Assembly: GCA_031552195.1 (NCBI GenBank)
Contig: JAVBMT010000003.1
Location: 62,001 to 126,000 of the forward strand
Origin: JAVBMP01 sp031552195
Lineage (GTDB): Bacteria > Desulfobacterota > Desulfovibrionia > Desulfovibrionales > Desulfovibrionaceae
Direction of reading: 5' to 3'
DNA length: 64,000 nt
Both the position numbers and the translations under genes were made by a program. Numbering within the stretch: position 1 is the stretch's first letter; every line of letters begins with the position of its first letter. This document shows, piece after piece, positions 18,184-27,812 of this stretch. Under the pieces are notes generated by a model. It was not told where the DNA came from. It searched no databases and worked only from the letters and a program-made list of their open reading frames with translations.

Positions 18184-19413
18184 ATGTCCAAATCGGAGCT
18201 TGTAGTCGGCCTTGATATAGGGACTACCAAAATTTGCGCTGTTGTAGGCGACCCGACTCCGGACGGAGTGGACATTGTGGGAATCGGAACCAGCCCCTCA
18301 TCCGGGCTGCGCAAAGGCGTTGTCGTAAACATCGAGCAGACCGTTTCCTCCATCCAGAGGGCCTTGCAGGATGCCGAGCTGATGGCCGGGTGCGAAATAC
18401 GCTCCGTTTACGCCGGAATAGCCGGCAGCCACATCAAGGGCTTCAACAGCCACGGCGTCATAGCCATCAAGGGGGAAGAAGTTACAGAGCGCGATGTGGA
18501 GCGGGCCATAGACGCGGCCAAGGCAGTGGCAATTCCGCTTGACCGCGAAGTTATCCATACCCTCCCGCAGGAATTCATCGTCGACGACCAGCGCGGCATA
18601 GTCCACCCCTTGGGCATGGCCGGCGTACGCCTTGAAGTCAAGGTGCACATAGTCACCGGCGCGGTGACCAGCGCCCAGAATATCTTGCGCTCCTGCCACC
18701 GCAGCGGGCTGGACGTTTCCGATATCGTGCTTGAGTCTCTGGCTTCGGCCCGCGCCGTGCTTACGGAAGAAGAACGCGAGCTTGGCGTGGCGCTGGTTGA
18801 CCTGGGCGGAGGAACTACAGACATCGCCATTTTTGTCGACGGGTCCATCCGCTACACCGGCGTGCTCCCCCTGGGCGGGCAGAACCTCACCAACGACATA
18901 GCCTACGGGCTGCGCACTCCGATGCAGAGCGCTGAAGACATCAAAATTCAGTATGGCTGCGCCCTGGCCGACCTGGTGCACGATAACGAAATGATAACCG
19001 TTCCCAGCGTAGGCGGCCGCGAACCCGGCCAACTTTCACGCCGCGTGCTGGCGGAAATCTGCCAGCCCCGTATGGAGGAAGTGCTGACCCTGGTCGACCA
19101 GGAGCTTTCCCGCAGCGGTTTCCGGCACAATATCCGGGCCGGGGTGGTCCTTACCGGAGGCGCTGCCCTGATCGACGGCTGCCAGGAACTGGGCGAACAG
19201 ATATTCAACCTGCCGACCCGCATAGGTTACCCGCGCAATGTCGGCGGCTTGAGAGACGTTGTCAACAGTCCGCAATACGCCACAGCCGTTGGGCTGCTCT
19301 GCTACGGAGCGGAGAAGCAGGGCGTCAGCGAGCACGGCTTCAAGGGTTCGGACGGCAACATGTTCAGCCGCATCTTTGAGCGCATGAAAAAATGGTTCGG
19401 CGATATTTCATAA
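18184..19413 (+). CDS. ftsA: Cell division protein FtsA
   Basis: Actin-like ATPase that tethers FtsZ to the membrane. The 409 residues include the phosphate-1 motif (VGLDIGTTKICA), the phosphate-2 motif (LVDLGGGTTDIAIF), the adenosine motif (GVVLTGGAALIDG) and a C-terminal amphipathic helix (FERMKKWFGDIS) that would insert in the inner leaflet. GGAGG precedes the ATG by a few bases. Confidence 0.97.
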   Translation: MSKSELVVGLDIGTTKICAVVGDPTPDGVDIVGIGTSPSSGLRKGVVVNIEQTVSSIQRALQDAELMAGCEIRSVYAGIAGSHIKGFNSHGVIAIKGEEVTERDVERAIDAAKAVAIPLDREVIHTLPQEFIVDDQRGIVHPLGMAGVRLEVKVHIVTGAVTSAQNILRSCHRSGLDVSDIVLESLASARAVLTEEERELGVALVDLGGGTTDIAIFVDGSIRYTGVLPLGGQNLTNDIAYGLRTPMQSAEDIKIQYGCALADLVHDNEMITVPSVGGREPGQLSRRVLAEICQPRMEEVLTLVDQELSRSGFRHNIRAGVVLTGGAALIDGCQELGEQIFNLPTRIGYPRNVGGLRDVVNSPQYATAVGLLCYGAEKQGVSEHGFKGSDGNMFSRIFERMKKWFGDIS

Positions 19414-19463
19414 TAACGCGCGTTGTGATTTTTGAAGTATAGAGCAATATAAGGAGAGGCAAA

Positions 19464-20723
19464 ATGGAATTCATGGATATTGTCAGCTGCAATACGGACG
19501 TCAACATCAAGGTGATCGGCGTGGGCGGCGGCGGCGGAAACGCGGTAGACCACATGGTGCGCCAATCTTTGAGCGGCGTGTCTTTTGTGTCCGCGAACAC
19601 GGACATTCAGGCCCTTAACAGGTCTGTTGCCGAATATAAAATTCAGCTTGGCGAAAAACTTACCAAAGGGCGCGGCGCCGGGGCCAAACCGGAAGTCGGC
19701 TGCAACGCGGCCATTGAAAGCATCGACCAGATCAAAGAAATTATCGGCGACGCGGAAATGGTCTTCATCACGGCCGGCATGGGCGGCGGCACCGGAACCG
19801 GGGCCGCCCCGGTCATAGCCCGCGTGGCAAAAGAGCTTGGCGCCCTTACCGTCGGCGTTGTAACCAAGCCGTTCACCTTTGAAGGCAAAAGGCGGCTTCA
19901 GCCCGCCGAAGCCGGCATTGCCGAAATGCATAAGTATGTTGACAGCCTGATCACCATTCCGAACGACCGGCTGGTTCAGCTGGCCCAGAAAAAAGCCACG
20001 TTCACGGAAATGCTCGCCAAGGCTAACGACGTGCTCTACCAGGCCGTTAAGGGCATTTCCGACCTCCTGGTCTTTCCAGGGCTGATCAACCTTGACTTTG
20101 CCGATTTGCAGACGGTCATGTCTGAATCCGGCCTGGCCCTTATGGGCAGCGGTTCGGCCAAGGGCGAGAACCGCGCCAAGGAAGCCGCCACCCGCGCCAT
20201 TACCAGCCCGTTGCTTGAAGACGTTGACATCAAGGGCGCAAGGGGAGTTCTGGTGAACATTACCGGCAACAGCGACCTCGGCATGGACGAAATAAACGAA
20301 GCCATGTCCATCATCTACGACGTGGCCGACCCTGACGCCTACATCATCATGGGCACCGTCATCGACGAGGAAGTCGGGGACGAAATGAGCATCACCGTCG
20401 TGGCTACCGGCATAGATTCCTCAGACAGGCAGGCCGCGCACGCCGCCGGAACGCATGTGATAAACATGCGTCAGCCTTCGCCCCATCCCGGCCAGCCGGT
20501 TCAGCAGCCGCAGCAAGGCGCGAACGCCGACCAGTCTCAGGCCAGGCAGGCGGCCTACAGCCGCGCCCCTGGCGGCAACCTGAACGTGCCTACGTACAAG
20601 CGGGTGCAAGATCCGAACACCGGCCTTAACGTGAAAACCGGCGGGCATAACCCCGGAGCGAATGATTTCATCTTCGACGACGATTTTGAAATTCCGTCTT
20701 TCATGCGGAAGCAGGCGAATTAG
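19464..20723 (+). CDS. ftsZ: Cell division GTPase FtsZ
   Basis: Tubulin-like GTPase that forms the Z ring. In the 419-residue protein the tubulin signature GGGTGTG (residues 107-113), the T7 loop (NLDFADLQTVM) and a variable Gln/Pro-rich linker (about 330-395) are visible. The C-terminal tail DDDFEIPSFMRK is the conserved peptide that binds FtsA and other partners. AAGGAGAGG lies just before the ATG. It is the last gene of the cluster. Confidence 0.98.
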   Translation: MEFMDIVSCNTDVNIKVIGVGGGGGNAVDHMVRQSLSGVSFVSANTDIQALNRSVAEYKIQLGEKLTKGRGAGAKPEVGCNAAIESIDQIKEIIGDAEMVFITAGMGGGTGTGAAPVIARVAKELGALTVGVVTKPFTFEGKRRLQPAEAGIAEMHKYVDSLITIPNDRLVQLAQKKATFTEMLAKANDVLYQAVKGISDLLVFPGLINLDFADLQTVMSESGLALMGSGSAKGENRAKEAATRAITSPLLEDVDIKGARGVLVNITGNSDLGMDEINEAMSIIYDVADPDAYIIMGTVIDEEVGDEMSITVVATGIDSSDRQAAHAAGTHVINMRQPSPHPGQPVQQPQQGANADQSQARQAAYSRAPGGNLNVPTYKRVQDPNTGLNVKTGGHNPGANDFIFDDDFEIPSFMRKQAN

Positions 20724-21182
20724 AGCGACCCGATATTGAAAATGCTGATCCGCCCCGGCGTCCGCATAGCGGACGCCGGCAAGCGAAACGCATGGCGCGT
20801 TTTTGTTTCAAGCCGCCCAGGCGTAAGCGCAGGCGCTAAATTCACTGGTTTTTTTATTTGAAAAGGCAATAAGAGAACGGCATTTCAAAGTAAAACGCCG
20901 CCAGGGCCATTGAGCGTTGAAAAGTTAAAAGGCTTTAACCGGCCAGGTTCTGGAAAGCAGCATCGTTTCGGCTGCCGCGCGGCAGGCTCGTGAGCGGGCC
21001 GCGCGGCAAGCCTTTCGCGCAGGCCGTGTCGGTTTGCGCGCTCCGTATATCCCCATGGGCACGCCTCTCGCCTGTGGGGATATGCGCTGAGAGGAGGTTG
21101 GCGGCCGCCCTTGACGCAATTCGCTGATTCGCTGGCCGGAAACGGCAAGAATCGAACCGGCGGGAAATTTTGGAGAATCGCA
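20724..21182. other. Intergenic region ftsZ-cobJ
   Basis: Apart from the hairpin at 20755-20779, an inverted repeat with arms near 21047-21055 (ATATCCCCA) and 21076-21084 (TGGGGATAT) lies ahead of cobJ. I looked for the conserved B12 box of cobalamin riboswitches and did not find it. No additional gene is evident. Confidence 0.5.
20755..20779 (+). terminator. Perfect hairpin after ftsZ
   Basis: An 11-bp perfect stem (20755-20765 with 20769-20779) closes a 3-nt ATA loop, 32 bp after the ftsZ stop. No T-tract follows directly, so it may be a weak terminator, an mRNA-stabilising end or a REP-like palindrome. Confidence 0.5.
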
Positions 21183-21992
21183 ATGCGGAACGGCAAGTTA
21201 TATGTGGTTGGCCTCGGCCCCGGCAGCCCGGAATTGCTGCCTCCCCTGGCCCACGCGGCGCTGGAGGGCAGTTCCGTCATAGCCGGTTATACCCGCTATG
21301 TGGAATTGCTGGAAGAGCGGCACCTGCAAGGGCGCGAATTGATACAAAGCGGGATGATGGGCGAGATCGCCCGCTGTGAAGCGGCGCTTGACGCGGCTTT
21401 AAACGGGAAAACCGTTTCTTTGGTCTGCTCGGGCGACGCCGGAATTTACGCCCTGGCCGGGCTGGTCTTTGAGCTTATGAACCGGCGCGGGTTAAGCCTT
21501 GCGGATTTGCCGGTCGAGGTCGTTCCCGGGGTTCCGGCCCTCTGCGGCGCGGCGGCCCTGCTCGGAGCTCCGCTGATGCACGACTTCGCCGTGATCAGCC
21601 TTTCCGACCTGCTTACGCCGTGGGACCTCATCGAGCGCAGGGTGAAGGCGGCGCTGGACGGAGACTTCGTGCTGGTTATTTATAACCCCAAGTCTAAAAA
21701 ACGCGATTGGCAGCTGGAAAAGGTCATTCAGATGGCAAAAGAGGCGCGTGGAGCTGAAAGCCCGGCGGGCATAGTCCGCAACGCCTTCAGGGCGGAGCAG
21801 GAGGCCGGAATTTTACGGCTTGGCAGCCTGGCCGCGGCGGCGGTGGACATGCTTTCAATCGTATTTATAGGCAATTCCCGCACGGGCATTCTGGCCGCCC
21901 CCGGGCCGGACCCCCTGGACTGGAAGGCCGGGGCGCGCCTTGTCACCCCGCGCGGCTATATGGAGAAATACGGGACGCCCGGAACCGTCTGA
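21183..21992 (+). CDS. cobJ: Precorrin-3B / cobalt-precorrin-3 C17-methyltransferase
   Basis: SAM-dependent methyltransferase of corrin ring synthesis that drives C17 methylation with ring contraction. The 269-residue protein begins with the YVVGLGPGSPELLP loop of tetrapyrrole methylases, followed by GYTRYVELL, VCSGDAGIYALAG and VVPGVPALCGAAALLGAPL, all typical of CobJ/CbiH. ATG at 21183 is preferred over an upstream in-frame start because GGAGA sits 6 nt before it. It stands alone here; no other cobalamin gene is in the window. An anaerobic (CbiH-type) role is likely for a sulfate reducer but not provable from sequence alone. Confidence 0.93.
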   Translation: MRNGKLYVVGLGPGSPELLPPLAHAALEGSSVIAGYTRYVELLEERHLQGRELIQSGMMGEIARCEAALDAALNGKTVSLVCSGDAGIYALAGLVFELMNRRGLSLADLPVEVVPGVPALCGAAALLGAPLMHDFAVISLSDLLTPWDLIERRVKAALDGDFVLVIYNPKSKKRDWQLEKVIQMAKEARGAESPAGIVRNAFRAEQEAGILRLGSLAAAAVDMLSIVFIGNSRTGILAAPGPDPLDWKAGARLVTPRGYMEKYGTPGTV

Positions 21993-22032
21993 AAAGACAG
22001 CCTTGCACGCGCGCCGCGCGTTCCGGGGCGGT

Positions 22033-24279
22033 TTACCGAGGCAGGGCGACGCCTTCCTTATTTCTTTCGATATAGCGCAAACATTCCTCTTCCGGCAGCG
22101 GCTTGCTGAAAAGATAGCCCTGCAGCACGTCACAGCCGTGACGTTTCAATATTTCAACCTGTTCTTCCGTTTCCACAAATTCCACCACGCTGATTATGTC
22201 GCGGGCGCGGCACAGTCTGGTTATCGACAACACGATATCCGCGCAAATCGGGTTGGTGGTGATTTCATTGGTTATCGCGCCGTCTATCTTCACTACGTCC
22301 ACAGGGAATTGCTTGAGGTATTTAAGCGAACTGTGCCCCATGCCGAAGTCGTCTATGACCAGGCGCAGGCCAATGGAGTTAAGCTCCTGCAGCACGGCGT
22401 TCTCCGGATTGGACGGGTCAAGCGCCGAAGATTCGGTAATTTCCACTTCCATGAGATGAGGGGGCACATTGTGGCGGTCGAGTATCTCGCGCGCCGCCCT
22501 CGGCAAACCGGGTTTCAACTGCAGGGGCGAAAAATTCACGGCCATGATCAGGTCGTTCACGCCTTCATCCAGCCAGCGGCGTCTTGTGGCGCAAGCCGTT
22601 TCAAAAATAAAAAGGCCGAGCGGGTCAATGAGCCCGCTTTCTTCGGCCAGAGTTACGGTAATCGGGGCCGGAACAGGCCCGTAAAGCGGGTGGTTCCAGC
22701 GCAGCAGAGACTCGACCCCGAACACTTTGCGGGTTTGAGCCGTGATTTGCGGCTGAAACTCCAGATAGATGCCTTCACGTTTGGAAAAGGCTATTTCAAG
22801 GTCTATCAGCAGGCCGTTGGCCAGAGCCCCGGCGCTGTCAGGCGAATCAAGGCAGCGCCGGGCGTTCGAAACTGTGTTGATGTTAACGGCCCTTGCCAGC
22901 AGCAGGGCGAAGGCTTCCTTTATATTTTCGCGTTTAACTTTTTCAGAAGCCAGGATGAAGGGCGCGTAAAACGCCACGCCGATGGCCAGGTTGAACAATT
23001 GCAGCGCGATGCCGCGCGGGGAGCCTGTGCTAAGGTATCCGCTGAGCAGCACGGGGGTCGTCCAGTCCACGGCGGCGGCGGTTGGCGGAATAAGGCCCAT
23101 GGCTATGGCCCCGTAGCTTATTATGGTGAGCAAGGGCGGCAGCAGCAGGAATGGAATGAGCATGGTTGGGTTAAGCACCACCGGCAGGCCGAAGAGCAAA
23201 ATTTCATTAATATTGAAAATGCCCGGCACGAGCGATATCACGGCCAGGCGTTTTTGCGCCCTGTGTTTGCCGAAGAGCAGCAAGGCCAGGGTCAGGCTGA
23301 GCGTACAGCCTGACCCGCCCATGAACACGAAAGAATCCAGCATGGTTTTGGTGAAAATATGCGGCAGTTGCGGCGCTGGCGGCACGGCGGCCGGCGAGGC
23401 GTTCAACGCGGCCAGCAAGGCCTCTATCGCCTGGGGAACATGCCAGGCCAGGTGGGCGGCTATATTCTCGGCGGCGGCCGAATTGTATATGGCCTGGGTT
23501 ATCGGGTCCAGAACGTTCGCGCCGGAAATTCCCAGAAACCACAGGCTGTCAAGCGACAGAACATACAGGAGGGCCCGGCCAAGGCCTTCCCCGGCCCAGC
23601 CGAAAGGAATTCGTATCAATTCATAAAGCGCTTCATGCGCGCTTACTCCGCTGACGGAGTAAATGAGCAGGCCGGCGAGGGAAAAAACGGATACGGTAAG
23701 CGCGCCCGGCAAGATGGAGCTGAAGGCCAGCGGAACGGAAAAATCCGTATTTCCGCCCAGCATGAGCAGACGCAGCCAGCCTTTTCCCGACAGGAACAAA
23801 AAGAGTTTTGAGGCCAGAACGGCCACGATGATGGCGGAAAACAGCCCGGCGGTTCCAGTCCACTGCTGCGCCAGACTGCCTCCTTGCACGGTAATAAGGC
23901 TGACCAGCGAAGCCAGGCAGATAAGGCCGGTAATCATCGGGCTTGACTGCATTGTCGGCTTGCTCTGGTTGTGGCGTTCGGACATGAAATAGCCGATACT
24001 CAGAAGTGAAATGACTGAAATAAGGCCGAATGTTCCGTTCCAGACCACCTGCCCGAAGTTTGTCCACTCAGGCCCGAACAGCGAGTGCATCATCTCCTGA
24101 TAGGGCGGTATGGGAAGCTTGTTGAAAAGTATGGCGAAAGAGCCGAGCATGATAAGTGGAAGGGTCAGCATGAGTCCGGAGCGTATGGCCGTGAGGGTAG
24201 GCCAGGACAAGCTCCGCTTTTCCAGTATGGTCAGAATTTTTTGAAGTTTTCGCAATGCGCTTAAAAGTATGTCGGTCAT
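22033..24279 (-). CDS. PTS EIIC-like membrane domain fused to an EAL phosphodiesterase domain
   Basis: A 748-residue fusion. Residues about 10-440 are strongly hydrophobic and resemble a PTS EIIC permease of the lactose/cellobiose family, with about ten membrane segments. The C-terminal part (about 495-748) is an EAL domain for cyclic-di-GMP hydrolysis. The signature is ESL instead of EAL (E523); NFSPLQL, EITES, IDDFGMGHSSL, VKID, VETEEQ and QGYLFSKP follow, so the metal-binding and catalytic acidic residues appear kept. No EIIA, EIIB, HPr or sugar enzyme lies nearby, so it may sense rather than transport. An in-frame GTG at 24312 is an alternative start; neither has a good ribosome binding site. 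Confidence 0.85.
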   Translation of the reverse strand: MTDILLSALRKLQKILTILEKRSLSWPTLTAIRSGLMLTLPLIMLGSFAILFNKLPIPPYQEMMHSLFGPEWTNFGQVVWNGTFGLISVISLLSIGYFMSERHNQSKPTMQSSPMITGLICLASLVSLITVQGGSLAQQWTGTAGLFSAIIVAVLASKLFLFLSGKGWLRLLMLGGNTDFSVPLAFSSILPGALTVSVFSLAGLLIYSVSGVSAHEALYELIRIPFGWAGEGLGRALLYVLSLDSLWFLGISGANVLDPITQAIYNSAAAENIAAHLAWHVPQAIEALLAALNASPAAVPPAPQLPHIFTKTMLDSFVFMGGSGCTLSLTLALLLFGKHRAQKRLAVISLVPGIFNINEILLFGLPVVLNPTMLIPFLLLPPLLTIISYGAIAMGLIPPTAAAVDWTTPVLLSGYLSTGSPRGIALQLFNLAIGVAFYAPFILASEKVKRENIKEAFALLLARAVNINTVSNARRCLDSPDSAGALANGLLIDLEIAFSKREGIYLEFQPQITAQTRKVFGVESLLRWNHPLYGPVPAPITVTLAEESGLIDPLGLFIFETACATRRRWLDEGVNDLIMAVNFSPLQLKPGLPRAAREILDRHNVPPHLMEVEITESSALDPSNPENAVLQELNSIGLRLVIDDFGMGHSSLKYLKQFPVDVVKIDGAITNEITTNPICADIVLSITRLCRARDIISVVEFVETEEQVEILKRHGCDVLQGYLFSKPLPEEECLRYIERNKEGVALPR

Positions 24280-24572
24280 AAAATCTTGCTGGCGGCAATG
24301 AGTGAACGCCACTTTGGCAGCCCGGGCCGGGTTTGAGTGGTTTCCGGCCGTAAGGCCAAATTGAATCTTCTATTAATTAAAATTGAGTAGCAGAAGTAAA
24401 AAGTTAAAACAAGTTCTTTGAAGAAAGCTCTTAATTGACAAAAAAATATGGTCATCCTACTCTATCGCTGCGCGTCCGGCGCTGAAAATCAGCGGCGTTT
24501 TCCCGGGCTGTCCGGGCGTGCCGGAAGCTCCGCCCTTTTGCATTTAGCCAGACAGTAAAAAATAGCCTTACT

Positions 24573-24752
24573 AGAGCATTTTAACTTTGAAATATCTCCG
24601 CAAGAATCGGTTTTGGATACAGAAAGCTATATTTTATCCGACATGTACAAACCCAAGTAAGCTTGTACTAAAGGCACGCCGCGCTGCTCGCTTGGGGCGC
24701 ACGCTAACGCGGCCGCCAGGGCATTTAAACTTTTTCAAAGTTAAAATGCCCT
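24573..24752. repeat. 180-bp element with 18-bp inverted ends upstream of hyfB
   Basis: AGAGCATTTTAACTTTGA (24573-24590) recurs as its reverse complement at 24735-24752 with 17 of 18 bases matching. The right end also contains a 15-bp near-perfect hairpin (24719-24733 with 24737-24751, 3-nt loop), and a further partial inverted copy of the core lies at 24756-24765. This may be a miniature inverted-repeat element or a multi-site operator. No gene fits inside. The rest of the 24280-24814 gap holds no gene that I can see. Confidence 0.6.
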
Positions 24753-24814
24753 TGAGTTAAAATGTTCCAGATTTTTGTCAGAAACTGAAAACTTTAAAAT
24801 AATAGCGGCTTATT

Positions 24815-26848
24815 ATGTCTTTTTTACTGATAGCGCTTTGTTCCATACTGGGTGGCGGCTGTTTGGCCTTTGCGGCCGCCGTTTTTTTTCATGAAAGGCC
24901 TTTGTCGCGTTACTGCGGGCAATTTTCGCTGCTTTCCGGCGGCGCGTTCTGCCTTGCCGCCGCGTGTTCCGTGTTCTGGGCCGGGCATAGCTCGGAACTG
25001 GCCTTGTTCAATCTTCCCTTGCTCGGTCCGGTGATTTTGCGGCTTGACGCCGTTTCAGCATTTTTCATGCTGCCGGTCGGCTTGTTTTCCATTGTTACGG
25101 GGGCCAGCGCGGGGGCGTATTCCACCAGCGCGCGAGAACGCGCGCGTTCCGGCCTGTACTGGTTTTTCGTCTGCGTGCTTTCCGGCGGCATGGCGCTGGT
25201 TTTAAGCGCGTCCAGTTCTTTTTTCTTTCTGGTGTCATGGGAAATCATGTCCCTAGCGCCCTTTTTCATCCTTCTTTTGAACCGCAACAGGGCCGAAAGC
25301 CGCTCCGCGGCCTGGCTGTACCTTGTGATGGCGCATCTTGCGGCATTGCTTCTCATCCTGCTTTTTACAGTGCTGACAGCGGAGGCTGAATCCGTGCATT
25401 TCGGCGCTTTCGCCGCTTTGGGGGAAAGCGCGGCCGAAGGGTGGGACTTCAAGGCCTCCGGCCTTCTGTTCGTTCTGGCCCTTATCGGCTTCGGCGTTAA
25501 GTGCGGCTTTGTTCCGGTTCATCTGTGGCTTCCGGCCGCTTATTCCGCCGCTCCGCCGCATATAACGCCGCTTTTGAGCGGGGCCATGATAAATATGGGT
25601 TTATACGGCCTGGTGCGGGTTATCGCCTTTCTCGGGCCGGTGCAGGCCTGGTGGGCCTACTCCATGATAGGCGTGGGGCTGTTTACCGCCTTTATGGGCA
25701 TTTTGCTGGCCCTGGCCCAATCGGAAATCAAGCGTACCCTGGCCTACTCCAGCGCTGAAAATATGGGCATAGCCGCTCTCGGCCTGGGTTTCGGGCTGCT
25801 TTCGGTAAAAAACGGGCATGCCGGCCTGGCCGTTCTGGCTTATTCCGGGGCCTTGCTGCATATCCTGAACCATTCAATCTTTAAAGGGCTGCTGTTTTTT
25901 TGCGCGGGCAACGTCCAGAAACAAGCTAAAACCACTAACGTGAACGTTCTGGGGGGGCTGCTGAAATCAATGCCGGTAACGGGAATCTGTTTCGCTGTCG
26001 GCTGCGCCTCTTTGACGGCCTTGCCGCCACTTAACGGGTTTGCCGGAGAATTCCTGCTCTACCTGACCTTTGCCATGGGAGGGAACATGAGCAATACGGC
26101 CGACCCGGCCTGGCTGTATTGGGGCAGCCTGTTCATAATGGCTATGGTGGGCGGGCTGGCGTTGCTGACCTTTACAAAAATTTACGGCCTGGTGTTTCTG
26201 GGCAACCCCAGAACTTCCGTTGTAGGCAAGGTGAGCGAAGCGCCCTTGGCATTGCGCGGCCTGGCCCTGTTCCTGGCCTTTCTTTGCATGGTTCTCGGCC
26301 TGGCTTCTCCTCTCCTGGTGAAACTTTTGTCAGCGGTTCTTCCCGCCATGCCCGGTCTTGAGGGGCTGATTGCGGACGCTTCCGGCAACGGCACGCCCGG
26401 GTTTGAACTGCCGTACGCCCTGCTGCTCAAAATCAGCCTGTGTTTCTTTGTCTTTTACTCTCTTCTGGGCGCTTTGGAATTCGCGCGCCGCCGTTTGCTG
26501 AGGAAGCGCCGGGCCAAAACCGGTCCGACCTGGGACTGCGGTTACGCCAGGCCAAGCGGGCGCATGCAATATACCAGCGCCAGCTTCACCCAGCCGTCCA
26601 TGGGCATAATGAAATTCTGGCTAAAGCCGAAGTGGTTCGTCAGCGGCTTGCGTCGGTATTTTCCGCAACGCGGCCATGCGGAAATGGACGCCCGCGACAT
26701 CTCCATCAATATATGGGAAAGGGTGATCTTTCATAACATCTCCAGGCTGGCCGGATACAGCAAGCATTTGCAGCACGGCGTCCTTAACGTTTATATTCTT
26801 TATATTCTGCTGGCCCTGATCGCTACGCTCACCTGGAGGCTTTGGTAA
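24815..26848 (+). CDS. hyfB: Hydrogenase-4 component B (antiporter-like membrane subunit)
   Basis: Large proton-translocating membrane subunit of a formate hydrogenlyase-type group 4 hydrogenase, related to the NuoL/NuoM/NuoN family. The 677 residues contain about 15 hydrophobic segments and the conserved proton-channel region (FGVKCGFVPVHLWLPAAY, then KRTLAYSSAENMG, and LNHSIFKGLLFF). The C-terminal soluble tail with WDCGYARPSGRMQYT and the SFTQP segment is typical of HycC/HyfB. Followed by hyfC after 1 nt. No clear ribosome binding site precedes the ATG, and a small inverted-repeat element lies just upstream. Confidence 0.9.
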   Translation: MSFLLIALCSILGGGCLAFAAAVFFHERPLSRYCGQFSLLSGGAFCLAAACSVFWAGHSSELALFNLPLLGPVILRLDAVSAFFMLPVGLFSIVTGASAGAYSTSARERARSGLYWFFVCVLSGGMALVLSASSSFFFLVSWEIMSLAPFFILLLNRNRAESRSAAWLYLVMAHLAALLLILLFTVLTAEAESVHFGAFAALGESAAEGWDFKASGLLFVLALIGFGVKCGFVPVHLWLPAAYSAAPPHITPLLSGAMINMGLYGLVRVIAFLGPVQAWWAYSMIGVGLFTAFMGILLALAQSEIKRTLAYSSAENMGIAALGLGFGLLSVKNGHAGLAVLAYSGALLHILNHSIFKGLLFFCAGNVQKQAKTTNVNVLGGLLKSMPVTGICFAVGCASLTALPPLNGFAGEFLLYLTFAMGGNMSNTADPAWLYWGSLFIMAMVGGLALLTFTKIYGLVFLGNPRTSVVGKVSEAPLALRGLALFLAFLCMVLGLASPLLVKLLSAVLPAMPGLEGLIADASGNGTPGFELPYALLLKISLCFFVFYSLLGALEFARRRLLRKRRAKTGPTWDCGYARPSGRMQYTSASFTQPSMGIMKFWLKPKWFVSGLRRYFPQRGHAEMDARDISINIWERVIFHNISRLAGYSKHLQHGVLNVYILYILLALIATLTWRLW

Positions 26849-26849
26849 C

Positions 26850-27809
26850 ATGCAAGAGTTGCTTCACGCCTCTGACTCCGCCTCCTTTTTTAAGCTTTCC
26901 GCGACATTCGCGGCAGGCCTGTTTTATTTCGCGCTTTCCTTGCTTCTGGCTCCGCTGCTTCAGGGAATAATAAACCGGGTCAAGGCCAAATTCGCCGGGC
27001 GCAAGGGCAAGCCGCTGCTCCAGCTTTATTATGATTTGTGGAAGCTTCTGCACAAAAGCTCGGTTTATCCGGCCTGTTCTTCCTGGGCGTTCCGGGCCGG
27101 GCCGGTAGTTTCACTGGCTTCCGCCGTTTTGGCCCTTACCATGATTCCGGTCGGCACTCACCCCGGCCTGATCTCTTTTACCGGAGATTTTGTCGCCCTG
27201 GCCTATCTTTTGGCCGCCGGGCGCTTTTCCACCATGCTGGCGGCTCTGGATACCGGGTCGGCCTTTGAAGGCATGGGCGCGTCGCGCGAGGCCACTTTCG
27301 GGGCTATGGCGGAACCGGCTCTTTTGATATGTTTTCTGCTTATGGGCTTCTGGTCCGGCAGTTATTCGCTTTCCGGCATGCTCGGCCACAGCTCGTTTGA
27401 ACGCTGGGCCATGCACTGGCCGGTGCTGAGCCTTCTCGGGGTGGCTTTTTTCCTTCTGCTTCTGCTTGAAAACAGCCGCATACCTGCTGACGACCCCAAC
27501 ACCCACCTTGAGCTCACCATGATTCACGAGGTCATGGTGCTGGACCACGGAGGGCCGGAACTGGCCTTTATCGAATACGCGGCCGCGCTGAAATTGTGGA
27601 TTTTCTGCGCCATAGTCACCGGCGTCACCGTTCCGGTTTTTCCGTCCGTTTTCGACGCTTTTTTCGCCTTTTTGGGAATTTTCGGCTGCGCCGTCTGCAT
27701 CGGCCTTGTGGAATCATGCACCGCACGCTTGCGCATGGAGCGGGTGCCGCATCTCCCGGCCATGGCCGGGGCCCTGGCCGCCCTGGCTTTTCTGTTGCTC
27801 TGGAGGTAA
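26850..27809 (+). CDS. hyfC: Hydrogenase-4 component C (NuoH-like membrane subunit)
   Basis: Membrane subunit that docks the hydrophilic hydrogenase arm, homologous to NuoH and HycD. The 319-residue protein has about eight hydrophobic segments. The motif SRIPADDPNTHLELTMIHE, followed by the FIEYAAALKLW segment, is diagnostic of HycD/HyfC proteins. It begins 1 nt after the hyfB stop and ends 3 nt before hyfE, so the three are an operon. Confidence 0.92.
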   Translation: MQELLHASDSASFFKLSATFAAGLFYFALSLLLAPLLQGIINRVKAKFAGRKGKPLLQLYYDLWKLLHKSSVYPACSSWAFRAGPVVSLASAVLALTMIPVGTHPGLISFTGDFVALAYLLAAGRFSTMLAALDTGSAFEGMGASREATFGAMAEPALLICFLLMGFWSGSYSLSGMLGHSSFERWAMHWPVLSLLGVAFFLLLLLENSRIPADDPNTHLELTMIHEVMVLDHGGPELAFIEYAAALKLWIFCAIVTGVTVPVFPSVFDAFFAFLGIFGCAVCIGLVESCTARLRMERVPHLPAMAGALAALAFLLLWR

Positions 27810-27812
27810 CCG

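Noticed and set aside
20880..21182. Cobalamin riboswitch ahead of cobJ
   Set aside because: Gene function and a GC-rich leader made it worth checking, but the B12 box and the conserved core are not visible; only simple inverted repeats are present.
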